Notes under the pieces: generated by a model
Told to the model about the DNA's origin: nothing
Database searches by the model: none
Seen by the model: the letters and a program-made list of their open reading frames with translations, nothing else
Made by a program: the position numbers and the translations under genes
Part shown: piece by piece, positions 36,586-46,701 of the stretch
How the letters are laid out: every line of letters starts with the position of its first letter
Position numbering within the stretch: the stretch's first letter is position 1
Source: JANNVK01 sp031414415
Lineage (GTDB): Bacteria > Acidobacteriota > Blastocatellia > Pyrinomonadales > Pyrinomonadaceae
Direction of reading: 5' to 3'
Assembly (NCBI GenBank): GCA_031414415.1
Contig: JANNVK010000134.1
Span: 31,850 to 95,849 of the forward strand
Length of the DNA: 64,000 bases

Positions 36586-36625
36586 CACGGAGACAAGGAG
36601 ACACAGAGACGCGGAGACGCTGAGA
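36586..36625 (+). repeat. Octanucleotide tandem array (CACGGAGA type)
   Basis: Five consecutive 8-bp units: CACGGAGA, CAAGGAGA, CACAGAGA, CGCGGAGA, CGCTGAGA. They fill most of the bglX to GH15 spacer. The same unit recurs inside the second GH15 gene at 42087-42117. Confidence 0.85.
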
Positions 36626-36649
36626 AATGCCATCAGGAAAATAAATTTG

Positions 36650-38788
<2,139 letters not shown>

Positions 38789-38809
38789 CGCGGGCAGTTT
38801 TATTTACAA

Positions 38810-40126
38810 ATGTCATATAAACTTTATAACGTAATAATTTTTTTACTCGTAACTTGTTATTTTCAGACGACTTTAGCTGCACAGTCAGTTAAGAAAGAAG
38901 CAAAAAAATATCAGATAACTGCTACAGAAGACGCATTGCTCGAAGATCTTTCGCATCGTTCATTTCTCTTTTTTTGGGAACAAAGTAACGCTAATACAGG
39001 TTTAACACTCGACCGTTCGCGGGCAGATGGAACGCCTCTGCCGCCAAATCATCCAAGCAATAACATCGCAAGTTCGGCTTCGACAGGTTTTGCACTGACA
39101 TCGTATTGCATTGCTGCCGAGAGAAATTGGCTCACCCGTGACGAGATTAAATTGCGAACTCGTAAAACGCTCGATTTTTTGGCGAACCGTGCGTTTCACA
39201 AAAACGGCTGGTTTTATCATTGGATGGATCGTGTGAGCGGCGAAAGGCGTTGGAAAAGTGAAATTTCGTCAATCGACACGGCGTTATTAATTGCCGGAGT
39301 TCTGTCTGTCAAGCAATGTTTTGCTGACGATAAAGAAATTGTGCGGCTTGCGAAAACGATTTACGAACGAGTCGATTTTCCTTGGATGCTCGACAATGGC
39401 GAGTTTCTTTCTCATGGTTGGTTGCCCGAAACGGGTTTTATTCCTTATCGTTGGTCAAATTACAGCGAAAATTCGATACTCTATTTGCTCGCTATCGGTT
39501 CGCCGACACATCCGATTTCATGGCGAAGTTGGTATCGTTGGAAACGCGAGCGAGTAAATTTCGCTGGTTTTCAATATCTCTCAGCCCAAGCTCCAATTTT
39601 TATTCATCAATATTCGCAAGCCTGGTTTGATTTTCGTAATAAACGCGAACGTTTAAACGGCTTTTCGGTCAATTATTTTGAAAATTCGGTCAAAGCAATA
39701 CGTGTTCATAAAGCCTGTAACTTGAGTTTGAGCAAACGTTTCGCTGGTTATTCTGAAAATATTTGGGGAATTTCTGCAATGGATGCAGAGCAAGGATACG
39801 TTGTTTGGAATTGTCCACCTGCCGATTCGGCGATTGACGGAACGGTCGCTCCCTATGTTGCTGCGGCTTCGATGATGTTCACGCCTGATATTGCAATGCC
39901 GGCTTTGAACGAAATGAAGCAACGATTTGGCGAGACGATATACAAAAAATACGGGTTCGTTGATGGATTTAATCCAACCTCGGGCTGGGTTGGAACCGAC
40001 GTAATTGGGATTGATGTTGGAATTCAACTTTTAGGAATTGAAAACTACCGCACAGGCAAAGTTTGGCAATGGTTTATGCAAAATAAAGAATCGCAAAATG
40101 CTCTGATTCGTGCGAAAATTAGGTAA
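38810..40126 (+). CDS. Exported glycoamylase-domain enzyme, GH144-like
   Basis: 438 residues with a signal peptide (VIIFLLVTCYFQTTLAAQ). The body matches the glycoamylase-like (alpha/alpha)6 family that includes GH144 endo-beta-1,2-glucanases: LEDLSHRSFLFFWEQ, STGFALTSYCIAAERNWL, NGWFYHWMD, SSIDTALLIAGVL, ENSILYLLAIGSPTHP and IWGISAMDAEQGY. Several family members remain uncharacterised, so beta-1,2-glucan as substrate is a family-based suggestion. It lies between the two GH15 genes, 21 nt after the first and 24 nt before the second, and so shares their operon. The nearby GH3 enzyme could finish the degradation. Confidence 0.8.
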   Translation: MSYKLYNVIIFLLVTCYFQTTLAAQSVKKEAKKYQITATEDALLEDLSHRSFLFFWEQSNANTGLTLDRSRADGTPLPPNHPSNNIASSASTGFALTSYCIAAERNWLTRDEIKLRTRKTLDFLANRAFHKNGWFYHWMDRVSGERRWKSEISSIDTALLIAGVLSVKQCFADDKEIVRLAKTIYERVDFPWMLDNGEFLSHGWLPETGFIPYRWSNYSENSILYLLAIGSPTHPISWRSWYRWKRERVNFAGFQYLSAQAPIFIHQYSQAWFDFRNKRERLNGFSVNYFENSVKAIRVHKACNLSLSKRFAGYSENIWGISAMDAEQGYVVWNCPPADSAIDGTVAPYVAAASMMFTPDIAMPALNEMKQRFGETIYKKYGFVDGFNPTSGWVGTDVIGIDVGIQLLGIENYRTGKVWQWFMQNKESQNALIRAKIR

Positions 40127-40150
40127 TTCTAACTAGACTATTATTTTTAT

Positions 40151-42439
40151 ATGAAACTGAATTTCAAACTTTTTACTTTTGCTTTTTTACTTTTTACTTG
40201 TGTCAGCTTTGCTCAAATCGGTAAAGACGCACAATGGGCGACCGCGGGAAAACAAGGTGTCGGGACATCAGCGAGTTTGAATTCAAAAGTTTGGTTTACG
40301 CTTGCCCAAGGCGTAATGACTGAAGTTTATTATCCTGATGTAACTGTTGCGAACGTTCATCTTTTGCAGTTTGTGGTGGTTAATCCGAAGACGAAAAAGG
40401 TTGAAACCGAGCAAGATGATGCGAACCATTTTCTACTTGTCAACGGGAATTTACCTCAGAATTTTCCGCAATTTTTAAAGAGTATTCTCCAAGAAAAATG
40501 GACTGAGTTCAATTTTTCAAAAACTGATCGAGAAGTTGATGTTTTGTATTTCAATCAGATAAATTCATCTAAAAGCGGCAAGTGGATAATTTTTAAATCT
40601 TATATTATTGATCCTAAAAGCAATTCGGTGATGATGAGAATTCGATTTTTGCCAAGAGACAAAAACCTTCAGCTTTACATATATTACGATCCTTCGTTGG
40701 CAAACAGCGGAATGAGTGACTCAGCTTGGAATACAGGTGAAGCATTACTTTCGCAAGACAAAAATATTTCATCAGCCTTAATTGCGTCACAACCTTTGAC
40801 AGAAATTTCTAATGATTTCTATCAAATAAATGATGGCTTGGAACAGCTAAAATCAAACGGTAAAATAATTATTCCTTCTGCTAAAGCTGAGAACGGGAAC
40901 GTTGTTCAAATTGCAAAAGTGAATTTTGAGCGTGGAAATGAAATTGATTTTTCTTTGAGTTTTGGTAAAACTCCCGACGAAGCATTACAGTCTGCAAAAG
41001 ATTCTCTGAAAAAAGGTTTTGATAAAACATTTTCGCAGTATTCGAGAGAATGGTCTGATTACGTCAGAACTATCCGCAAAGTCGAACCGAAATATCAAGC
41101 CCAATTCAATATGGCGGCGATGATTTTGAAGGCTCACGAAGACAAGGCGAATCGCGGGGCAAATATCGCTTCGCTGACCGTTCCGTGGGGCGGCGGCGAT
41201 AATGCGAACGAGAACAATGTCGGCGGTTATCACCTTGTTTGGTCGCGTGATTTGTATCAGGTGGCGACGGCTTTTATGGCTCTCGGCGATAAAGATGCGG
41301 CGATTCGGGCGTTGGACTTTTTGTTCAAAGTTCAGCAAAAACCGGATGGAAGTTTTCCGCAAAATTCGTGGCTCGACGGCAAACCTTTTTGGGGTTCGCT
41401 CCAGCTTGATGAAGTTGCGTTTCCGCTTATTCTCGCCCACGAACTAGGCAAAACCGACAAAGAAACTTACGAAAATCACGTCAAAAAATCGGCAGATTTT
41501 ATTGCGAAAACTGGTCCGATTACGCCACAGGAACGTTGGGAAGAACGCACCGGTTATTCGCCTTCGACCATTGCCGCCGAGATTGCAGGTTTAGTTTGTG
41601 CGGCAGAAATTGCGAAGAAAAATGGTGATTTTGAATCTGCAAATAGTTGGCTGAAAACGGCTGACGAATGGCAGCAAAACATTGAAAAATGGACAGTTAC
41701 GACCAACGGAAAATATGGCGACGGCAATTATTATCTGCGAATTACAAACAAAGGAACACCAAACGCGGGCGACAAAATCGACCTTGGAAACGGTGCAGGT
41801 TTGTTTGACGAACGCGAAATTGTTGACGCGGGTTTTCTGGAATTAGTCAGGCTTGGAATCAAATCGCCCGATGATCCGTTAATTATCAAATCGCTAAAAG
41901 TAATCGACGATGTAATTCGCGTAAAAACTCCAAACGGCGACGGTTTTTATCGCTACAATCACGATGGCTACGGCGAAATGGATGATGGAAGACGCTGGAA
42001 TTTTGACGGAAAATATACGGGCAAAGGAAGGCTTTGGGCTTTGTTGAGTGGTGAGCGTGGACAGTTTGAGATTGCGGAATGCGATGCGGAGACACGGAGA
42101 CACGGAGACGCGGAGAGAACCGCCGAAGGACAAAAGACGAATGACAAAGGACAAAAACAAGCGTGTTTCGATAAAGCTATGCTAAGGCTAAACTCAATGC
42201 TCGCCTTTGCCAACGAAGGCTTAATGATTCCCGAACAAATTTGGGACAAAGCAGAAACACCGAAAAATGTCGATAAGCAATTTGTGCCCGAACTAAAATT
42301 CGGCGAAGGCACAGGTTCGGCAACTCCGCTTGCGTGGTCAATGGCACAATTTATCAGATTAGCCGTGAATTTGCAGGAAGGCAGAAATCTGGACACGCCG
42401 AAGGTTGTTTATGACCGCTATATTTTGGGGAAACGCTAA
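40151..42439 (+). CDS. Exported GH15 glucoamylase (copy 2)
   Basis: 762 residues with the same layout as copy 1: a signal peptide (FAFLLFTCVSFAQ, encoded partly by a heptamer array), an N-terminal beta-sandwich and a GH15 barrel. Key motifs are GGYHLVWSRDLYQVATAF, QERWEERTGYSPSTIAAEIAG (general acid Glu in EERTG) and GTGSATPLAWSMAQFIRLAV. It differs from copy 1 by an insert at about residues 95-130 of the beta-sandwich (LVNGNLPQNFPQFLKS) and by a charged repeat-encoded loop (CDAETRRHGDAERTAEGQ) near the C-terminus. The two genes look like an old duplication; the divergence suggests different chain lengths or linkages. It is probably the last glycosidase of the operon. Confidence 0.93.
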   Translation: MKLNFKLFTFAFLLFTCVSFAQIGKDAQWATAGKQGVGTSASLNSKVWFTLAQGVMTEVYYPDVTVANVHLLQFVVVNPKTKKVETEQDDANHFLLVNGNLPQNFPQFLKSILQEKWTEFNFSKTDREVDVLYFNQINSSKSGKWIIFKSYIIDPKSNSVMMRIRFLPRDKNLQLYIYYDPSLANSGMSDSAWNTGEALLSQDKNISSALIASQPLTEISNDFYQINDGLEQLKSNGKIIIPSAKAENGNVVQIAKVNFERGNEIDFSLSFGKTPDEALQSAKDSLKKGFDKTFSQYSREWSDYVRTIRKVEPKYQAQFNMAAMILKAHEDKANRGANIASLTVPWGGGDNANENNVGGYHLVWSRDLYQVATAFMALGDKDAAIRALDFLFKVQQKPDGSFPQNSWLDGKPFWGSLQLDEVAFPLILAHELGKTDKETYENHVKKSADFIAKTGPITPQERWEERTGYSPSTIAAEIAGLVCAAEIAKKNGDFESANSWLKTADEWQQNIEKWTVTTNGKYGDGNYYLRITNKGTPNAGDKIDLGNGAGLFDEREIVDAGFLELVRLGIKSPDDPLIIKSLKVIDDVIRVKTPNGDGFYRYNHDGYGEMDDGRRWNFDGKYTGKGRLWALLSGERGQFEIAECDAETRRHGDAERTAEGQKTNDKGQKQACFDKAMLRLNSMLAFANEGLMIPEQIWDKAETPKNVDKQFVPELKFGEGTGSATPLAWSMAQFIRLAVNLQEGRNLDTPKVVYDRYILGKR
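40168..40202 (+). repeat. Heptanucleotide array ACTTTTT inside a signal-peptide coding region
   Basis: Five 7-bp units (ACTTTTT, ACTTTTG, CTTTTTT, ACTTTTT, ACTTGTG) encode most of the signal-peptide core of GH15 copy 2 (LFTFAFLLFTCV). Confidence 0.8.
42087..42155 (+). repeat. Octamer plus heptamer arrays inside GH15 copy 2
   Basis: Almost four CGGAGACA units (42087-42117) are followed after 10 nt by four heptamers (GGACAAA, AGACGAA, TGACAAA, GGACAAA; 42128-42155). Together they encode a charged loop at the same place where copy 1 carries TGGAAAA units. Confidence 0.85.
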
Positions 42440-42557
42440 AAAGTTTTCACCACAAAGACACTAAGAACAGAAAGATTATTCCGCAAGTGTAATGTTATAT
42501 TGAAAAAATAACATAATCAGTTAAACTGAGTAGAAATTCTTTTCTACAAAAAATTCT

Positions 42558-43838
42558 ATGAAAAAACTACTTTCGTTTCTATTACTACTCGTCTTTTCCG
42601 TTTCAACATTTGCTCAAACAATGCCGAAAGATGCTGATGCAAAACTTTGGGAAAAAGCCTTGAAAATCCATAAAAAAGCCATCGTTATTGACGGACACAA
42701 CGATATTACTTCGCCGATGGTTGATGAAGATTTTTCGTTAGCGAGTGATTCTCGCGGCAAATTTCATCAAGACGGCGATCCGTTTCACAGCGATTTGTCG
42801 AGATTTAAAGAAGGCGGAATTACCGGTGAATTTTTTTCGATTTACGTTTCTGGAACTGATTATCAAAAAGGCGGAAAAATGCGTCGGGCGATGGATTTGA
42901 TTGACGCAACTTACCGCGAAGTCGAAAAAAATCCGAGTCAACTAAGTTTTTGCACGACTGCTGCGGAAATTCGCAAAGCAAAAAAACAAGGTAAAATTTG
43001 TGCATTGATGGGAATTGAAGGCGGTTATGTCATCGAAAATTCGCTCTACGCACTTCGCAATTTTTATCGTTTAGGCATTCGCTATATGACTTTGACGCAC
43101 AATGTTTCGCACGATTGGGCAGACGCTCATCGTGGCGAAGTTAAGCATAATGGCTTGTCAGATTTCGGCAAAGAAGTTGTCCGCGAGATGAATCGGATAG
43201 GAATGTTGATTGATATTTCGCACGTTTCGGTCAAGGTGATGAACGATGCTTTAGACATTTCGACTGCTCCGATTATTGCTTCGCATTCGTCCGCGAGAGG
43301 CGTGAACGACCATACACGAAACGTGCCTGACGAGGTTTTAAAACGTGTTGCCAAAAATGGCGGCGTTATAATGATTAATTTTTATCCATCTTTTTTAGAT
43401 GCCAGAACCAACAAAGAAGAAAATGAGCGTTCGGCAAAACTCAAGCCGCAAATTGACGCTTTGAAAGAACAATTCAAAGATAATCCGCAAGGCTATAATG
43501 AAGCTGAACGAAAATTATTCACTGAAAATCCGATTTATGTGCCTGATTATAAACGAATTGTTGACCATATTGACCATATCAAAAACGTGGCGGGAATTGA
43601 TATTATCGGGCTTGGTTCAGATTATGACGGCGTTCCTTTTTTGCCCGAAGGAATGAAAGGAGCGGAAGATTTGGTCTTAGTTACCTACGAAATGTTGCGA
43701 CGCGGTTATAGCGAAACCGACATCAAAAAAGTTTTGGGCGAAAATTTCTTGCGAGCATTTGCACAAGCCGAAAAAGTAGCGAAAAATTCATCGAAAAATA
43801 TCAGCGGTGATGGAAGTTTGAAAAAGCTCGGCAAATAA
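42558..43838 (+). CDS. Exported M19 membrane-dipeptidase family peptidase
   Basis: 426 residues with a signal peptide (LLLLVFSVSTFAQ). The dinuclear zinc motifs of renal-dipeptidase-type enzymes are present: His47 and Asp49 (DGHND), the bridging Glu in GIEGGY (near 155), the His of IDISHVS, the His of ASHSSARG, and GLGSDYDGV near the end. These enzymes cut dipeptides, including some with D-residues. It follows the second GH15 gene after 118 nt, a spacer containing two degenerate octamers (CACAAAGA, CACTAAGA; 42451-42466) and no clear terminator. It probably begins a peptide/amide unit with the next gene. Confidence 0.93.
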   Translation: MKKLLSFLLLLVFSVSTFAQTMPKDADAKLWEKALKIHKKAIVIDGHNDITSPMVDEDFSLASDSRGKFHQDGDPFHSDLSRFKEGGITGEFFSIYVSGTDYQKGGKMRRAMDLIDATYREVEKNPSQLSFCTTAAEIRKAKKQGKICALMGIEGGYVIENSLYALRNFYRLGIRYMTLTHNVSHDWADAHRGEVKHNGLSDFGKEVVREMNRIGMLIDISHVSVKVMNDALDISTAPIIASHSSARGVNDHTRNVPDEVLKRVAKNGGVIMINFYPSFLDARTNKEENERSAKLKPQIDALKEQFKDNPQGYNEAERKLFTENPIYVPDYKRIVDHIDHIKNVAGIDIIGLGSDYDGVPFLPEGMKGAEDLVLVTYEMLRRGYSETDIKKVLGENFLRAFAQAEKVAKNSSKNISGDGSLKKLGK

Positions 43839-43844
43839 AAATGA

Positions 43845-43868
43845 AAAAGTAGAAAAGTTTAAAAGTGA
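43845..43868 (+). repeat. Octamer array (AAAAGTNN) before the amidase gene
   Basis: Three units (AAAAGTAG, AAAAGTTT, AAAAGTGA) fill the spacer between the M19 gene and the amidase start. Short and A-rich, so chance is possible. Confidence 0.45.
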
Positions 43869-43873
43869 AAATA

Positions 43874-45430
43874 ATGAAAAGACGAGAATTTATTCAATTA
43901 GCAACAGTTACAAGTCTTGCCGCGATGGTAAATGCCCAACCAAAACCACGCATTTCTCTGCCATTTCCGCTTGAAGAAGCGACGATTGCTGATCTTCAAG
44001 GTAAGATTTCGAGCGGCGAAATGTCTTTCAAAGAAATCACTCAGGCTTATTTGAAGCAGATTTCGCTCATTGATAAAGAATTGAATTCGATCATTGAATT
44101 AAATCCCGATGCTCTCGATTTTGCTGCCCAAATGGATACAGAACGCAAAAGTGGCAAGATTAGAAGTGCAATTCACGGAATGCCGATTTTGATTAAAGAC
44201 AATATCGACACTGCTGACAAAATGAAAACTACTGCGGGAAGTCTTGCTCTTCTCAATGCTCCAACTCCTTCGCAAGATGCGTTTATCGTTCAGCAACTTC
44301 GAAAAGCCGGAGCAGTTATTTTAGGGAAAACAAACTTGAGCGAATGGGCGAATTTTCGTTCTTCCAAATCATCGAGCGGCTGGAGCGGACGTGGCGGGCA
44401 AACGCACAATCCTTATGATTTGGCGAGAAATGCTTGCGGTTCATCATCTGGAACAGGCGTGGCAATTTCAGCGAATTTATCGCTGCTTGGAATCGGCACA
44501 GAAACCGATGGTTCAATACTGTGTCCGGCAGCAACGTGCGGTTTGGTTGGTATCAAGCCAACTCTCGGACTCGTTTCGCGAAGCGGCATTATTCCGATCG
44601 CACATTCGCAAGACACAGCCGGACCGATGACGCGAACTGTTACTGACGCGGCGATTTTGCTTGGAGTTTTGGTTGGCACAGACAAAAGCGATTCAATTAC
44701 TTTACAAGCCTCAAAAGGTAGTAAAGATTACACTAAGTTTCTCAATAAAGATGGTTTACGTGGAAAACGAATTGGTGTCGTACGAGAAATTTTCGGCAAA
44801 AATGCGAAGATTGACGGTGTAATCAAGCCGCATTTGAAATCTTTTTCAGACGCTGGGGCAACGCTCATTGATGTTGATTTTCCGACTAATGGGAAATTTG
44901 GCGATGCAGAATTTGATGTTTTGCTCTACGAATTCAAAGCAGATTTGAATAAATATCTCGCGAATCGCGGCGGCAAACATAAAAATCTTGCCGATTTAAT
45001 CAAATTCAACGAAGAAAACAAGGAAAAAGAAATGCCTTATTTTGGTCAGGAAATTTTCTATCTGGCTGAAAAGAAAGGAGATTTAAACGACCGTGCTTAT
45101 CGTCTTGCGTTGCAGAAATCCAAACTTCTCACGCAATCGCAAGGAATCGACGCCGTGATGAACAAACACAAGCTCGACGCATTCATCGCACCTTCCGGCG
45201 GAGTCGCTTGGATGACCGATTTGGTAAATGGCGACTGCGGAGTTTTCGAAGGAATGACAAGCATCGCCGCCGTCGCAGGCTATCCGAGCATCACAGTTCC
45301 CGCCGGTTTCATCCAAGGTTTACCATGCGGACTTTCCATCTTCGGCAGTGCATTTTCGGAAGGAAAACTAATCGAAATCGCGTTTGCTTTTGAGCAAATG
45401 ACGAAGGCGAGGAAGGCTCCGAAATTGTAA
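43874..45430 (+). CDS. Amidase-signature hydrolase with a Tat-like signal
   Basis: 518 residues from the ATG at 43874. The N-terminus KRREFIQLATVTSLAAMVNAQ fits a twin-arginine signal (RREFIQ), so it is probably exported folded. The amidase-signature triad is Lys108 (LIKDNID), Ser190 (CGSSSGTG) and the nucleophile Ser214 (TDGSILCPAA). It is related to GatA, but as an exported, stand-alone protein with no GatB or GatC nearby it is more likely a peptide or aryl amidase. It follows the M19 dipeptidase at 35 nt, and together they may degrade amino-acid amides or peptides. An upstream in-frame GTG (43865) is less likely because the Tat signal begins at the ATG. Confidence 0.9.
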   Translation: MKRREFIQLATVTSLAAMVNAQPKPRISLPFPLEEATIADLQGKISSGEMSFKEITQAYLKQISLIDKELNSIIELNPDALDFAAQMDTERKSGKIRSAIHGMPILIKDNIDTADKMKTTAGSLALLNAPTPSQDAFIVQQLRKAGAVILGKTNLSEWANFRSSKSSSGWSGRGGQTHNPYDLARNACGSSSGTGVAISANLSLLGIGTETDGSILCPAATCGLVGIKPTLGLVSRSGIIPIAHSQDTAGPMTRTVTDAAILLGVLVGTDKSDSITLQASKGSKDYTKFLNKDGLRGKRIGVVREIFGKNAKIDGVIKPHLKSFSDAGATLIDVDFPTNGKFGDAEFDVLLYEFKADLNKYLANRGGKHKNLADLIKFNEENKEKEMPYFGQEIFYLAEKKGDLNDRAYRLALQKSKLLTQSQGIDAVMNKHKLDAFIAPSGGVAWMTDLVNGDCGVFEGMTSIAAVAGYPSITVPAGFIQGLPCGLSIFGSAFSEGKLIEIAFAFEQMTKARKAPKL

Positions 45431-45448
45431 TTCGTTGGCTGAAATTTA

Positions 45449-45736
45449 ATGATAGAAAGTAAAACAAGCATAAAATTATTCGAACAAAAACAGGTTCGTT
45501 CGGCGTGGGATGAAACGGAAGAAAAATGGTATTTTTCGATCGTCGATGTTGTTGGCATTTTATCTGATAGCCCAAACCCCAATAACTATTGGAAAGTTCT
45601 AAAGCATCGTTTGAAGAAGGAAGGAAGTCAGTTGGTTACAGATTGTAACTAACTGAAAATGCATTCATCTGACGACAAAAATTACAAAACAGATGTCGCT
45701 GATACCGAGCAACTGTTTCGCCGAATCACGTCAATT
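45449..45736 (+). pseudogene. Truncated BRO-N / DinD-like gene
   Basis: The first 67 codons encode the N-terminal BRO-type domain (KLFEQKQVRSAWDE, EEKWYFSIVDVVGIL, YWKVLKHRLKKEG). A TAA at 45650-45652 stands where this family usually has Gln, and the frame then continues after the stop as LKMHSSDDKNYKTDVADTEQ followed by LFRRITSI, matching the next family segment. Homology ends near 45736, so the gene has a nonsense codon and has lost its 3' part. Family members resemble phage antirepressors and DNA-damage-induced proteins. The stretch 45737-45818 shows only a small hairpin (CGGGT/ACCCG) and nothing I can name. Confidence 0.7.
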
Positions 45737-45818
45737 CAAGCATTTCTGGCAACTGTTCGGGTTTACCCGACAATTCAAGCCGAAAATAAATAGGAAGTTG
45801 TTCGTAATCTGGTCGAGT

Positions 45819-46244
45819 CTATATATCAGTCGGAGGATACCAGCCCGCGATTGTCCAGAGTCTTCTTGCGTTTACAGCTTGTTCAAAATTTAATCGCAAC
45901 GCAATCACCGTAGCACGACCACAAGCGGTTTTACCTAAAATCTCGACTTTGTTATCACTAAATTTAAAGTGTTCATTCCAATTTTGAATATGCGGATTAA
46001 AAAGAGATGTTGGTTGTGAGGTCAATGGATCCGTCGCTTGAGTTTTGACATGTTTAAATCCGTTGCAATTTCGGCAAGCCAACCACAGATTTTCTTCCTC
46101 GTCAGTTCCGCCGTCAGCGATGGGGTGAATGTGTTCGATTTCCAAAGGCATTGAAACAATTTCCTGCGGCGTAAGACAATAACCACAACGGTTCTTTGCC
46201 TTTAAACGAATCCTATTTTTCAATTCATCAGATAAAACGCTCAT
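45819..46244 (-). CDS. HNH endonuclease domain protein
   Basis: 141 residues. The HNH motif is complete: CGYC (residues 20-23), IEHIHPIADGGTDEEENL (about 36-53) with the catalytic His, and CRNCNGFK (57-64), so a zinc ribbon pairs CxxC with CxxC around the nuclease core. The C-terminal half has no known domain. It overlaps its upstream partner by 4 nt (ATGA), so the two are co-translated. HNH genes with such partners are common, scattered accessory genes whose target is not known. Confidence 0.88.
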   Translation of the reverse strand: MSVLSDELKNRIRLKAKNRCGYCLTPQEIVSMPLEIEHIHPIADGGTDEEENLWLACRNCNGFKHVKTQATDPLTSQPTSLFNPHIQNWNEHFKFSDNKVEILGKTACGRATVIALRLNFEQAVNARRLWTIAGWYPPTDI

Positions 46245-46642
46245 TTCAAATCGCTCGGCGAAGCAATCAATCCGCGTTTTACGGCTTCAACAATTCCACG
46301 TGCTTTGCGTAAATTGGCATTATTGTAAATTTCGAGATACATATCCAATTCACTTTTTTCGATATTATTTAACTTACCGTGTTGCTGAATTTCGGATAAT
46401 TCACTCATTCGATTTGCTTGTTCTTTTGGAAGTTTAAGGTTTGCCAACGCTAACACATCTTCATCCGACCAAACGGCAACAGCTTCTCCGAAATCAACAT
46501 TCTCAAATGAAAAATCGTCTCGAAGTTTATCGGTAATAACTTCCTCAACGCGACGCTGCTTTTTCTCAGCCAACCTCGTAAAGTTTTGATAGATATTTTC
46601 GGGTAAATTTAAAGTTACTTCCATAATTTGTGATTTTAGCAT
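46241..46642 (-). CDS. HNH-associated small protein, antitoxin-like N-terminus
   Basis: 133 residues, no signal peptide. The N-terminus (MEVTLNLPENIYQNFTRLAEKK) looks like a ribbon-helix-helix DNA-binding segment as in many antitoxins. The rest is helical, with a run like QHGKLNNIEKSELDMYLEIYNNANLRKARG. It precedes and overlaps the HNH gene. In other genomes as I recall, similar proteins sit in the same place, so the pair is probably a unit. Whether it regulates or restrains the nuclease is not known. The start may be the second ATG (46624), where the RHH-like segment begins; neither has a clear ribosome site. Confidence 0.65.
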   Translation of the reverse strand: MLKSQIMEVTLNLPENIYQNFTRLAEKKQRRVEEVITDKLRDDFSFENVDFGEAVAVWSDEDVLALANLKLPKEQANRMSELSEIQQHGKLNNIEKSELDMYLEIYNNANLRKARGIVEAVKRGLIASPSDLK

Positions 46643-46701
46643 AAATAAAATGATTCTTTAAAAAAAACGGTTTGTTGGATAGAGTTCAAGATTTAATTTA
46701 C

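Noticed and set aside
43865..43873. Upstream GTG start for the amidase
   Set aside because: It adds three residues before the twin-arginine signal and lies in an A-rich repeat without a ribosome site.
45693..45893. Frame partly overlapping the BRO-N remnant as a separate small gene
   Set aside because: It has no ribosome site or recognisable motif, starts inside the remnant's homologous segment in another frame and runs into the opposite-strand HNH gene.
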